From positions 1 through 64,000 of the forward strand of contig CP066694.1 of NCBI GenBank assembly GCA_016432545.1: a stretch of DNA of 64,000 nt. The letters run 5' to 3'. Every line of letters starts with the position of its first letter. The first letter of the stretch is position 1. The notes beneath the pieces were generated by a model, which saw nothing but the letters and a program-made list of their open reading frames with translations, did no database searches and was not told where the DNA came from. This stretch comes from an archaeon. Its GTDB lineage: Archaea; Thermoproteota; Nitrososphaeria; Nitrososphaerales; Gagatemarchaeaceae. Positions 42,244-50,449 of this stretch are shown here, one piece after another. Made by a program: the position numbers and the translations under genes.

Positions 42244-43134
42244 GTGGTCGAGAAGCTCGTCCTCGGCGGGCCCGCCTCCCAGGACCTCGCCAAGGCTGTA
42301 GCGGAGAAGCTCGGGCTCGGCGTCCTGAACGCGACGTTCAAGGCTTTCCCAGACGGGGAATCGAAATTCACACTGGACGAGAAGGTCTCAGGCAAGAGCA
42401 TCTTCCTCATTCAGTCGACGCATCCACCCGTCGACCAGCACCTCTTCCAGCTCTTGACGGCCTCTCACAAGCTCAGCGAGGACGGAGCGAGGGTCACCGC
42501 CGTGGTCCCATACTTGGGCTATGCCCGCCAGGACAAGGAGTTCCTTCCAGGAGAGGGTGTGACGCTAGGGATAATCGCCCACTTAATGCGCTCCGCAGGA
42601 GTGAGAAGGCTGGCCACCGTGGACATCCACTCCGCCGAAGGCCTGTCCCTCTTCTCCTTCCCCACGTATAGCGTGTCTGCGATACCCAGCCTGGTGGAGT
42701 ATGCGAGGTCGCACGTCCGCGCCAACGACCCGGTTGTGATCGCGCCCGACTTCGGTGGGTCGAAGAGGACGGAGGCATTCGCACAGCTCTACGGCGCCAA
42801 ATTCCTGCAGCTCTCGAAGACCCGCGACAGGAGCAGCGGCGAGGTCAAGGTTGACGACTCGAAGATCGACGTCAAGGGGAAGGACGTCCTGATTGTGGAC
42901 GACATCATCAGCACAGGAGGCACCGTGAAGGCAGCCGCCGAGCAGGCACTGAGGCAGGGCGCCAAGAAGGTCTCAGCGATCTGCGTCCACGGGCTCTTCG
43001 TCGAAGGAGCCGAGAAGAAGCTCAAGAGCGCGGGGATAGACCAAATCATCAGCACGAACACTGTGCCGGGAGAATTCAGCAAGGTCGACGTCTCAGAAGC
43101 CATCGCGGCTCACCTCGGGACGCTTGACGAATAG
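42244..43134 (+). CDS. prs: ribose-phosphate pyrophosphokinase
   Basis: A 296-residue PRPP synthase making phosphoribosyl pyrophosphate from ribose 5-phosphate and ATP. Signatures are LVLGGPASQ at the start, FPDGESKF, YLGYARQDKEFLPGE (ATP flexible region), TVDIHSAEG, and the PRPP loop VLIVDDIISTGGTV. I choose GTG 42244, which matches the usual N-terminus of archaeal PRPP synthases and lies about 34 nt after TATA-like GTTAAATATGG (42206); ATG 42217 is the alternative. It overlaps the TrmG10 gene by 11 nt. Confidence 0.93.
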   Translation: MVEKLVLGGPASQDLAKAVAEKLGLGVLNATFKAFPDGESKFTLDEKVSGKSIFLIQSTHPPVDQHLFQLLTASHKLSEDGARVTAVVPYLGYARQDKEFLPGEGVTLGIIAHLMRSAGVRRLATVDIHSAEGLSLFSFPTYSVSAIPSLVEYARSHVRANDPVVIAPDFGGSKRTEAFAQLYGAKFLQLSKTRDRSSGEVKVDDSKIDVKGKDVLIVDDIISTGGTVKAAAEQALRQGAKKVSAICVHGLFVEGAEKKLKSAGIDQIISTNTVPGEFSKVDVSEAIAAHLGTLDE

Positions 43135-44080
43135 ATCCCTCGTCCTCCTTTCCGGAGAAGGGAGCACCATCCCTGCTGCGGAGGCGAAGGCTCTCTTCTT
43201 TGCCTACGACCCGCAAGCGAAGTTCGAGGAGCCCGAACCGAGAGTACTCCTCTCGGAGTCCGACGCCGCTCCTGACTTGGTGTCCAGGAGGGTCGCCTTC
43301 TCCAGAAGGGTGGGGAGGCTCCTCTCGAGCCCCGGGGAAGCGTCGGAGTTCCTGGAGGGCCGGACGTTCCGGTTTCGGTCCTTCGACCTCTCTCCAAAGG
43401 CGACCCAGGTCGACCCAAGGAAGACCCTCGAGGGGATCGAGGGTCGCATCGACCTGAGGAGTCCGGACTTCGAGATTACCCTGGTCCGGGGCCGACGGGA
43501 GTACCTGGCCCTCACGCGGCCCATGCAGATGCTCCAGGACTGGTCCCTCAGAAGGCCGCGCAAGCGAGCCTTCTTCCACCCCTCGGCAATCTTCCCGAAG
43601 CTCTCTCGCGCCCTCTTCAACCTGACCCGGTGTACCGAAGGCCAGGCCTTCGTTGACCCGTTCTGCGGGACCGGAAGCATACCGTTGGAGGCCTTCATCG
43701 TCGGGGCTCGGGTCCTTGCTTCAGACAGGGACTCGCGAATGACGAGGGGAGGGCTTGCCAACATGCGGCGCTTCGACCAGCAGTGGGAGGGCGTCATCAG
43801 GTGCGACGCGATGTCGCTCCCGTTGACAAGGGTCGACGCGGTTGCCACAGACATCCCCTACGGCCGTCTGTCAAGCACTCGCGGCTCCGACGCATCCAAG
43901 GTCGCGGAGGGCTTCATGGGAACGCTGTCTGAGGCCCTAAGGCCTGGGGGGAGGGCCGTTGTCATGCACCCTCAGCAGGTGCCGCTTAAGGGGAGCGGGT
44001 CCGTCTCGATTGATGAAGAGCATCATCTCTACGTTCATAAGCTCTTGACCAGGACGATTACAGTCCTGAGGAGGAGCTAA
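43124..44080 (+). CDS. tRNA (guanine-10-N2) methyltransferase TrmG10-like
   Basis: A 318-residue methyltransferase. The first 150 residues contain a THUMP-like region (IDLRSPDFEITLV), then the linker FFHPSAIFPKLSRALFNL typical of TrmG10/Trm11, and a Rossmann domain with motif I DPFCGTGS and motif IV TDIPYGR. Most relatives have DPPYG; the Ile is unusual. It would methylate G10 of tRNAs using AdoMet. It starts at TTG 43124 inside the prs 3' end and is 2 nt from rnz, so prs, trmG10 and rnz form an operon. Confidence 0.87.
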   Translation: MTNRSLVLLSGEGSTIPAAEAKALFFAYDPQAKFEEPEPRVLLSESDAAPDLVSRRVAFSRRVGRLLSSPGEASEFLEGRTFRFRSFDLSPKATQVDPRKTLEGIEGRIDLRSPDFEITLVRGRREYLALTRPMQMLQDWSLRRPRKRAFFHPSAIFPKLSRALFNLTRCTEGQAFVDPFCGTGSIPLEAFIVGARVLASDRDSRMTRGGLANMRRFDQQWEGVIRCDAMSLPLTRVDAVATDIPYGRLSSTRGSDASKVAEGFMGTLSEALRPGGRAVVMHPQQVPLKGSGSVSIDEEHHLYVHKLLTRTITVLRRS

Positions 44081-44082
44081 CA

Positions 44083-45003
44083 ATGGTCAATCTAACAGTC
44101 ACCTTCCTGGGGACCAGCTCTGCCGCACCCACCAGAGACCGCAGCCTCCCTGCGATTGCGATTCAACGAGAAGGAGAGGTCATTCTCCTCGACTGCGGAG
44201 AGGGCGCACAGAGGCAGTTCCTCGCGCAGGGCCTCGGCCTGAACAAGGACATGACCGTCCTCGTCACGCACCTCCACGGAGACCACGTGACCGGGCTCCT
44301 GGGCCTGCTTCAGACAATGAGCCTTGCGCAGAGGACCAAGCCGCTCACCGTGGTCGCGCCGGCGGCCCTCTCGAAGTGGCTCAAGGTCACCTCGGAGCTC
44401 CTCAACGTCGGGCTCACCTTCAAGATCAACTTCATCACCTCCAGGCCAGGGGTCCTGGCGAAGACGAAGTCGTTCAGGATCAGAGCTGCTAGAGCTGACC
44501 ACTCTGTGGAGGCCTACTCCTACATGGTAGAGGAGCACGAGAGACCAGGAGTCTTCTATCCCAAGAAGGCGAAGGCGCTGGGGATTCCCGAAGGCAAGCT
44601 GTGGTCGAGGCTCCAGGGAGGCAGGACCGCCTCGTTCGCCGGGAAGGTCTTCCGGCCAACTGATGTCACAGGACAACGGCGCCACGGGAGGAAGATCGGG
44701 TATTCCGGCGACACCCGCCCGAGCCCGCGCCTTGCAAGGTTCTTCCTCCGGTCCGACCTCCTGATTTTCGACTCTACGTTCAAGGGGGCCGACTGGGCGA
44801 AGGCAGTCGAGAGAAAGCACAGCACCTGCGTCGAAGCCGCTAAGCTGGCCCGAAGTGCCAAGGTGAGGAAGCTGGTCCTCACACACTTCAGCGCCAGGTA
44901 CTCTGACGTCTCGAGCCTTGTCTCCGAGGCGAGGAGGGTCTTCCGACGGACCGTAGCTGCCTCTGACGGGGCCCGCGTCGAAGTGCCCTATCCGCCTTCG
45001 TAG
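44083..45003 (+). CDS. rnz: ribonuclease Z
   Basis: A 306-residue metallo-beta-lactamase RNase that matures tRNA 3' ends. Motif II is THLHGDHVTGLLG (HxHxDH), further metal ligands are in GYSGDTRPS and LTHFSARY, and the N-terminal VTFLGTSSAAPT is standard. The exosite region is short, as in archaea. It matters here because CCA is not encoded in the two tRNA genes, and the CCA enzyme is encoded 1.5 kb downstream. It overlaps the UPF0201 gene convergently by 16 nt. Confidence 0.95.
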   Translation: MVNLTVTFLGTSSAAPTRDRSLPAIAIQREGEVILLDCGEGAQRQFLAQGLGLNKDMTVLVTHLHGDHVTGLLGLLQTMSLAQRTKPLTVVAPAALSKWLKVTSELLNVGLTFKINFITSRPGVLAKTKSFRIRAARADHSVEAYSYMVEEHERPGVFYPKKAKALGIPEGKLWSRLQGGRTASFAGKVFRPTDVTGQRRHGRKIGYSGDTRPSPRLARFFLRSDLLIFDSTFKGADWAKAVERKHSTCVEAAKLARSAKVRKLVLTHFSARYSDVSSLVSEARRVFRRTVAASDGARVEVPYPPS

Positions 45004-45392
45004 GCCGTGAGCCAGTCTACAATCTCTTCGATCTTGGGCGACGATATCCTGATGCGGATAGCTCCCAGCGGCGACTCTTCCTCGTTCCCGCAGAGGGCCA
45101 CCACTCCGGCAACTGCAGCCTGCTTGTTGAGGAGGATCGTCGCGGTCCCTCTGTCGATGCTCCTCAGCAGGATCCTCCTCCCTGCGGCACGCACGTGCCT
45201 GTCTCTCAGCTGGTCGTGTATCTTCTCCAACGCCGACAGGTCTCCGACGTCCATTCTAACCTCGCTCTTGCCGATGTGGAACTCGCCGCCCTCGCCGAGG
45301 ACGTTCTGCAATGCCCGCAAGACCTTCTCGGGATCCTCGGAGGGCTTGAGCGGTGCCCCTACCGTGACCCTGGCCCTGACTTCAGGCCTCAA
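44988..45392 (-). CDS. UPF0201 RNA-binding-domain protein
   Basis: A 134-residue protein of the archaeal DUF54/UPF0201 (PF01877) family. It has VRARVTVGAPLKPSEDPEKV, a middle LRDRHVRAAGRRILLRSI, and the C-terminal GAIRIRISSPKIEEIVDWL. It starts 11 nt inside the end of the UPF0200 gene, a pairing that is common in archaea and is sometimes a fusion. Exact role unknown; RNA binding is predicted. Confidence 0.88.
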   Translation of the reverse strand: MRPEVRARVTVGAPLKPSEDPEKVLRALQNVLGEGGEFHIGKSEVRMDVGDLSALEKIHDQLRDRHVRAAGRRILLRSIDRGTATILLNKQAAVAGVVALCGNEEESPLGAIRIRISSPKIEEIVDWLTAYEGG

Positions 45393-45954
45393 CGTTGTCT
45401 GCCCAGGCCACGACGATCTCGAGCATGCTTGCCGAGAGTTGCGATGCCGTCGAGTGTTCGTTGGAAACCATCTCGTCCGCCTGTGCTATCGCGCTTCCAA
45501 TCCCGACCCCGAGCTCCCTCCGATCCCTCTCCGCGAACATCTCGCGGGTCAGCGGGTCGTCGGCCCTCCCTCTCTCCCTGAGGAGAGAGAACCTCCTTGC
45601 GGGCGACGCGTGGACGGCGACGAGCAGGACCTTCGCCCACTTCCTGAACTCTTCGACTTCGGAGATGGACCTGATCCCGTCGACTACGACCCTTTCAGAC
45701 CCGGCCTTCTCCACCGACTTCATGCAAAGCTCGGCGACTGCTGCCTCGCCTCGCTCAGCGCGGAGCTGCTTCATGACCTCTCCTGTGTTCTTCGCATCAG
45801 GCTCCAGGCCCCTGCGCTTCGTCTCCTCTCTTATCACATCGCCCATCACTACCCTCGTCCACCCTCCCGCCACCAGGGCCTTGGCCGCCGTGGACTTTCC
45901 TGCGCCGGGCATCCCAGTGATCGCAGCTATGTACACGCCGAAGACCTTCGCCAA
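45382..45954 (-). CDS. UPF0200 nucleotide kinase-like protein
   Basis: A 190-residue P-loop protein. Walker A is ITGMPGAGKST; MGDVIREETKRRGLEPD and VVDGIRSISEVEEFRKW resemble adenylate and dephospho-CoA kinases, and the lid arginines are in LLRERGRADDP. The archaeal UPF0200 family has been suggested to supply missing nucleotide or CoA-pathway kinase activity, without proof known to me. It starts near TTG 45954 with GGAGG upstream and is coupled to UPF0201. Confidence 0.88.
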   Translation of the reverse strand: MAKVFGVYIAAITGMPGAGKSTAAKALVAGGWTRVVMGDVIREETKRRGLEPDAKNTGEVMKQLRAERGEAAVAELCMKSVEKAGSERVVVDGIRSISEVEEFRKWAKVLLVAVHASPARRFSLLRERGRADDPLTREMFAERDRRELGVGIGSAIAQADEMVSNEHSTASQLSASMLEIVVAWADNVEA

Positions 45955-45970
45955 CCTCCGACGAATAGCG

Positions 45971-45980
45971 GATTTAAATC
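45971..45980. promoter_or_regulatory. palindromic TATA-like box between UPF0200 and thpR
   Basis: GATTTAAATC is centred 27 nt before the thpR TTG (46003) and about 21 nt before the UPF0200 start, so it best serves thpR. Confidence 0.45.
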
Positions 45981-46002
45981 AAGTTCCCAAAAAAGGGATA
46001 CG

Positions 46003-46557
46003 TTGCGAGTCTTCGTCGCCCTCGAAATCTCCGACCCCAAGGCCCTCGATGCGATCGGAGAGGTCCAGAGAGAGCTAGTTGAAACCGGCGCGGACCTCAA
46101 GACCGTAGAGAGGGGCAACATCCACTTTACCCTGAAGTTCTTGGGGGAAGTGAGCGAGGCGCAGGCGAAAAAGGCAGCGGCGCGACTGAAGAAACTTGAA
46201 CTGAAGGGCGCGGCCCTCGAGGTGAAGGGAGTGGGCGCTTTCCCCCGGCCGGCGGACGCGAGGATAGTCTGGGTCGGGGTGGGAGAACCCGGCAGAACCA
46301 GCGTGACCGCCTTTGCAGCCGCAGTAGTCGGAGCACTCGCAGGGATTGGAGAGACAGACTCAAGGCCCTACACTCCCCACGCGACGGTCGCCAGGATTCG
46401 CTCAAGCCGCGGGGTCAGCCGTCTGGCAAAAGTGCTCCGGGAGCACGCTGACACTCCATTCGGCGCCTTCACCGCAGGAGAGCTCAAGCTAAAGTCGAGC
46501 GTCCTCTCGCCGGTAGGCCCTTCTTATCGAGACCTGGGAGTGTATCCCCTGCATTGA
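46003..46557 (+). CDS. thpR: RNA 2',3'-cyclic phosphodiesterase (ThpR)
   Basis: A 184-residue 2H-phosphoesterase. The paired motifs are IHFTLKF near residue 45 and PHATVAR near residue 125. The N-terminus LRVFVALEISDP is typical. It hydrolyses 2',3'-cyclic phosphates and can ligate tRNA halves in vitro. TTG 46003 lies 27 nt after a TATA-like box and the longer open frame is antisense to UPF0200 and UPF0201. Its stop overlaps the start of the CCA enzyme (TTGA). Confidence 0.93.
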   Translation: MRVFVALEISDPKALDAIGEVQRELVETGADLKTVERGNIHFTLKFLGEVSEAQAKKAAARLKKLELKGAALEVKGVGAFPRPADARIVWVGVGEPGRTSVTAFAAAVVGALAGIGETDSRPYTPHATVARIRSSRGVSRLAKVLREHADTPFGAFTAGELKLKSSVLSPVGPSYRDLGVYPLH

Positions 46558-47867
46558 AGACCTTAACGAGGGTGCTCAAGCAAGTACGCCTGGAGGTAGA
46601 GCCGACCCCTCAGGAGGAGTCGCGCGTGAGGTCCCTCTCGAAGTCTTTGCTCTCCAAGACCAGGGCGGCGGCGGCGCTGCATCCCGAAACAAGGGGGGTC
46701 CTGCTCGGAGGCTCGCTGGCAAAGGGGACTTGGCTCCCTCAGAACGTGGACATCGACATCTACGTGAAGATCGACCCCTCTACGACCGAAGAGAGGTTCG
46801 AACAAGTTGGGCTCGAAGTGGGACGAACCGCGACCCGGGGCCATGCGAGGGGCAAGAAGTACGCCCAACATCCATACACAGAGGCGATCGTCGACGGGGT
46901 GAGGGTCAACGTCGTGCCATGCTTCGACGTCCGCAAGGGGGAGTGGAAGAGCGCAGCCGACAGGTCGCCGTACCACGTCAGTCTCATCCGGAGGCTCCCG
47001 GCCAAAGTCAAGGCCGAGGTCAAGGTTCTCAAGAGATTCATGAAGGCCGCCGGGGTCTACGGGGCTGAAATCGAGATCCGCGGCTTCAGCGGATACGCGG
47101 CAGAAGTGCTGGTCTACAAACACGGGTCCTTCGAAAGGGTGCTGAAGAGCTTCGCGACGATCAAGCCTCAGGACCCCAAGAAGCTCTTCGTCCTCCCAGA
47201 TCCCGTCGACAAGAAGAGAGACCTCGGCATTGCAGTCTCCGGTGAGAAGCTCGGGGTCATGGTCATGGCCTCCAGAGAGTTTCTAAGGCACCCGGAGGCG
47301 GCCCAGTTCGAGCCGATGAACAGGAAGAAGAGGTCCGGCCTGGCTGACGACGTAGTCGCCCTCACTTTCTCGCACCCACCCCTCAGCGAAGACACCCTAT
47401 GGGGGGAGATCCGGAAGACGATGAAGCACGTAGTCAGGCACTTGGAGGTCAGTGGGTTCCACGTTGCCAGGGCGATGGGGGCCTCTGACAACGCCCGCAA
47501 GAGCGCGATCCTGCTCCTTCCAGAGTTCCGAGAACTGCCCCACCTGGAGCAGAGGATCGGGCCCACCGTCGACAGGTCGCGCGACGTGTCGGCCTTCATC
47601 TCATCCAACAGGAAAGAGGCCAACCTCTTGTGGGTCGACGACGACGCGAGGGTCAGGTTGGTTAGGCGCCGGAAGTATATCCGGGTCACCGACCTCCTCG
47701 AACATCTCATGGCGGGCGAGGCTGGTTCCTTCGGGGCCTCGAAGGACCTCGAGAGTTCACTGAAGAAGACCGGAAGGGTTCTTCAGGGGCCCGGACTCAG
47801 GAAGGCTGCTGCCGCAAGCCCATGGCTTGAAAGTGGAATCAACGAGCTCCTCACCAACGCATTCTGA
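46554..47867 (+). CDS. cca: class I (archaeal) CCA-adding enzyme
   Basis: A 437-residue tRNA nucleotidyltransferase. The catalytic motif is GGSLAKGTWLPQNVDIDIYV, with the two metal-binding aspartates; a third acid is in VDGVRVNVVPCF. AEVKVLKRFMKAAGVYGAE and GFSGYAAEVLVYKHGSF are family hallmarks. It adds CCA to tRNA 3' ends after RNase Z. It starts at TTG 46554, coupled to thpR, and is followed by the kinase gene. Confidence 0.95.
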   Translation: MKTLTRVLKQVRLEVEPTPQEESRVRSLSKSLLSKTRAAAALHPETRGVLLGGSLAKGTWLPQNVDIDIYVKIDPSTTEERFEQVGLEVGRTATRGHARGKKYAQHPYTEAIVDGVRVNVVPCFDVRKGEWKSAADRSPYHVSLIRRLPAKVKAEVKVLKRFMKAAGVYGAEIEIRGFSGYAAEVLVYKHGSFERVLKSFATIKPQDPKKLFVLPDPVDKKRDLGIAVSGEKLGVMVMASREFLRHPEAAQFEPMNRKKRSGLADDVVALTFSHPPLSEDTLWGEIRKTMKHVVRHLEVSGFHVARAMGASDNARKSAILLLPEFRELPHLEQRIGPTVDRSRDVSAFISSNRKEANLLWVDDDARVRLVRRRKYIRVTDLLEHLMAGEAGSFGASKDLESSLKKTGRVLQGPGLRKAAAASPWLESGINELLTNAF

Positions 47868-48627
47868 GCGCGCGACCCTCGCGCAGCTGACGAGCACGCC
47901 CTACATCCGAGTCCTCACCTACCCGAGGATATCCCTCAGCCACGCGAAGAGGAGGGTAAAGCAGCTCGAGAAGCTCGGGGTCGAGGAGTTGGTCTTCCAA
48001 GGGAAGACCAAGATCGGCAGGCTGGGCCTCCTAGGGATAGGGACAGTCGGCGTGGTCGTGAGGGCAAAGACCGAGAGAGGGGTCGAGGCATTGAAGGTCA
48101 GGCGGCTCGACGCGAACAGGCCCAACATGGATGGCGAGGTCCGCGTCGCTAGGATGGCGAACAGACTCGGAATCGGGCCCGAAGTTCGCGCTCACTCGAA
48201 GGACTTCATCCTCATGAAGCTCCTCGAACACCAGGAGGTAGAAGACTGGGTGCGCGGCCTTAAGGGTACGGGCACCAGAGATGCGGTAAGAGAAATGCTC
48301 CACGCCCTCCTGAACCAGTGCAGGAAGCTCGACATAATGGGAATCGACCACGGGCAGCTGAGCAACCTGAGGAAGCATGCAGTCATGGCGGAGGGGCTCC
48401 CCTGGATCATCGACTTCGAGTCGGCGGGGACGGCCCGACGGCCAAGGAACGTTACCACGGCAGCCCAGTACCTTCTGATAGGGGGCAAGGTCTCGCCACT
48501 GGTCCGAAGGGTCCTCGGAGTCCGAGACACATCAGGGATACTTGAGGCCCTGTCAGCGTACAAGTCGGAAGGCTCAGACTACTCTTACTCAAAGCTCCTG
48601 GAGGAGCTGAAGATCCAGGCCGCCTAG
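47827..48627 (+). CDS. COG2112-type Ser/Thr protein kinase
   Basis: An archaeal protein-kinase-like protein, 266 aa from TTG 47827. The glycine loop is LGIGTVGVVVRAK, the lysine is in EALKVRRLD, the catalytic loop is ex-pressed as DIMGIDHGQLSN (HGQLS in place of HRDLK), and the metal motif is IIDFESAG. An N-terminal 80-residue HTH-like part precedes it, as in RIO-type kinases. It overlaps cca by 41 nt, so a downstream start is possible. Position beside cca suggests a role in tRNA or ribosome quality control, without further proof. Confidence 0.8.
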   Translation: MKVESTSSSPTHSERATLAQLTSTPYIRVLTYPRISLSHAKRRVKQLEKLGVEELVFQGKTKIGRLGLLGIGTVGVVVRAKTERGVEALKVRRLDANRPNMDGEVRVARMANRLGIGPEVRAHSKDFILMKLLEHQEVEDWVRGLKGTGTRDAVREMLHALLNQCRKLDIMGIDHGQLSNLRKHAVMAEGLPWIIDFESAGTARRPRNVTTAAQYLLIGGKVSPLVRRVLGVRDTSGILEALSAYKSEGSDYSYSKLLEELKIQAA

Positions 48628-48909
48628 TCAGACTTCGTCCAGCCGGAAGGACTCGACCTCGACCTCCTCCCATTCGTCGAACCGGTCGTTCTTCGTGGAC
48701 TCTTCCATCCTGGGCCTGGCTGCGACCATTGAGTCGAAATCGTCCCAGAGTGCGATTCCCACCAGCCAACCTGTCCTCCGGTCCTTGTAAGTCCCAACAG
48801 ACCTGAATCCAGGGCTGCCCTTGAGCGCCTCTTGGAACCTGTGCATCGAATCGACCACCAGGGCCTCCTTGCCAGGCCTTGGTCTGTGTATCGACATCTG
48901 GACGTACAT
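48628..48909 (-). CDS. antibiotic-biosynthesis-monooxygenase-fold protein
   Basis: A 93-residue ferredoxin-like protein of the ABM superfamily. MYVQMSIHRPRPGKE, then MHRFQEALKGSPGFRSVGTY, and GIALWDDFDSM show the strand-helix-strand pattern. Such small dimeric proteins include quinol monooxygenases and heme-degrading enzymes; most are uncharacterised. It is directly convergent with the kinase gene. Confidence 0.7.
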   Translation of the reverse strand: MYVQMSIHRPRPGKEALVVDSMHRFQEALKGSPGFRSVGTYKDRRTGWLVGIALWDDFDSMVAARPRMEESTKNDRFDEWEEVEVESFRLDEV

Positions 48910-48988
48910 CGCAGGCTGAATCGACGAATTGGTATTAGGGCCTTCACTTTCACACTCGCCTCCGTTCTGGCCCGACGCATCGGAGATG

Positions 48989-48999
48989 GCTTAAATTAC
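48989..48999 (+). promoter_or_regulatory. TATA-like box for the VOC gene
   Basis: GCTTAAATTAC centred 28 nt before ATG 49022. Confidence 0.5.
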
Positions 49000-49021
49000 G
49001 CCGGACAAACGCCGGGCAGAC

Positions 49022-49411
49022 ATGAACGGACGAGTTGTGCACTTCGAGGTGCCAGCAAAGGACATGAAGCGCGCGAAGGCGTTTTATTCAAAGGTCTTCG
49101 GGTGGAAGTCCAACGACGTCGAGATGCCCGGAATGGAGTATTCGCTCGTCAGCACCAAGGGTTCCGATGAGAAGGGCAGGCCGACCAGCCCAGGATCGAT
49201 CAACGGAGGGATGATGAAGCTGGAGAAGCCCTTCACCGGGCCGGTCGTGACCCTCCAAGTCGACGACATCGCCGCCTCTCTGAGGTCGATAGAGAAGAAC
49301 GGGGGCAAGACCGTGACCAAGAAGACGTCGATGGGCGACTTCGGGGCCTACGGCTACTTCAAGGACAGCGAGGGGAACCTGATGGGCCTCTTCGAGTCTC
49401 CGAGCAAGTAG
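49022..49411 (+). CDS. VOC-family protein
   Basis: A 129-residue vicinal-oxygen-chelate protein. It begins GRVVHFEVPAKDMKRAKAFY (His metal-ligand position), has VVTLQVDDIAASL in the second module, and ends GYFKDSEGNLMGLFE with the Glu ligand. It resembles glyoxalase/bleomycin-resistance proteins of the hydroxylase-like PhnB branch. Function not resolved. No partner gene. Confidence 0.85.
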   Translation: MNGRVVHFEVPAKDMKRAKAFYSKVFGWKSNDVEMPGMEYSLVSTKGSDEKGRPTSPGSINGGMMKLEKPFTGPVVTLQVDDIAASLRSIEKNGGKTVTKKTSMGDFGAYGYFKDSEGNLMGLFESPSK

Positions 49412-49469
49412 AAACACGCCCGAAGGCTGCCAACCTTTAAACCGACTAGGAGGTCGGCCGACTTCGCCT

Positions 49470-49543
49470 GGGGCCGTCGTCTAGCTTGGCAGGATACTTG
49501 CTTGGGGTGCAAGTGGTCGTGGGTTCGAATCCCACCGGCCCCA
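49470..49543 (+). tRNA. tRNA-Pro (GGG)
   Basis: The acceptor GGGGCCG pairs with CGGCCCC; the anticodon stem CTTGC/GCAAG holds loop TTGGGGT with anticodon GGG at 49504-49506; the T-arm is GTGGG-TTCGAAT-CCCAC. The discriminator is A and CCA is not encoded. No intron. Confidence 0.93.
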
Positions 49544-49656
49544 TCCGAAGCCTACAGCCAAGACGCCCTCAGTGTTCATGTCTCGCATTACAGCCTTATC
49601 AAACGCTTTCCTACCTTAGAACGCAGGTCTATCTCTTGCTCCCCCTTGGATCTCCA

Positions 49657-50295
49657 ATGGTAGTTGCAGTGGGAGCGACCTTAGGCCTTGTCTCCGTCCT
49701 CCTTTTCGCACCAATCGTTCCTTTCGAGAGGCAAGCCTACGTTACTGTGCCAGCGGAGACGACCCAGTGTATTCCTACCGAAGTCATTTGTCCTACAACC
49801 ACTTCGAAAGTCTGGGTGCGGAGTTATGCCTCGCTCACCTATGACGCCTTCGGCTTCGGGACCCCGCCATTCAACTCTCCCATCTCGGTTGAGAGAGGCG
49901 GAATAGTCACGAGGTTCATCTTCGACGGAACGGAAATAGCCCATCAAGTTTCTTACCCAGCGACCCTCCAGCCGGAACCGATACCCTCGATCAGGCTGAA
50001 CCAATTTGTAATACTTCGGAACGGGGCTCAGTTCGGAGGGACTGTGGCCCAGGTCTCTGTCACGAATGTGGGCTTCAACGAGACCGCAGGGGTTGACCTG
50101 TGGTCCAGCTTGGAGAGCTTCCAGACTCCATTGATATTGGGGTCGGGGCAGACAGCCCTCTTGAACTCCACAACCTGGACCGGGCCGGTCCCGGCGCCCG
50201 GGACCGTCATGAACATCACCCTCTATTCTAGGCTGCAATTTGCTCACTTTTGGTTGTATTCTGAGGACACCTACCATGTCCAAGTCCTCTCCTGA
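49657..50295 (+). CDS. secreted or membrane-anchored hypothetical protein
   Basis: A 212-residue protein with one N-terminal hydrophobic segment (VVAVGATLGLVSVLLFAPIV) and an extracytoplasmic beta-rich part (SVERGGIVTRFIFDGTEI, VAQVSVTNVGFNETAGVDLW), possibly immunoglobulin-like. The open frame starts inside tRNA-Pro, which is not credible; ATG 49657 or TTG 49636 is better. Family not recognised. Confidence 0.65.
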   Translation: MVVAVGATLGLVSVLLFAPIVPFERQAYVTVPAETTQCIPTEVICPTTTSKVWVRSYASLTYDAFGFGTPPFNSPISVERGGIVTRFIFDGTEIAHQVSYPATLQPEPIPSIRLNQFVILRNGAQFGGTVAQVSVTNVGFNETAGVDLWSSLESFQTPLILGSGQTALLNSTTWTGPVPAPGTVMNITLYSRLQFAHFWLYSEDTYHVQVLS

Positions 50296-50449
50296 TCATG
50301 ACTGGGGTTGTTACGTGGGTCTCCAAGCCAGCCGGACATTCCTAGTCTTTCGAAGACTGCCAAAGGAAAGAGTCCCAAACTCCGTTCACTCTGTTTGAAC
50401 ATCCACCCTTCAGGCGTCGCATACCGGTAGTTCAAATTGGTCGGCAGCC

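Noticed and set aside
45007-46557. 516-codon open frame on the plus strand
   Set aside because: The first 332 codons are antisense to UPF0200 and UPF0201 and not protein-like; only the ThpR part from 46003 is real.
49486-49656. Start of a protein inside the tRNA-Pro gene
   Set aside because: The translation of tRNA sequence (VVVGSNPTGP) is not a protein N-terminus; the real start is later.
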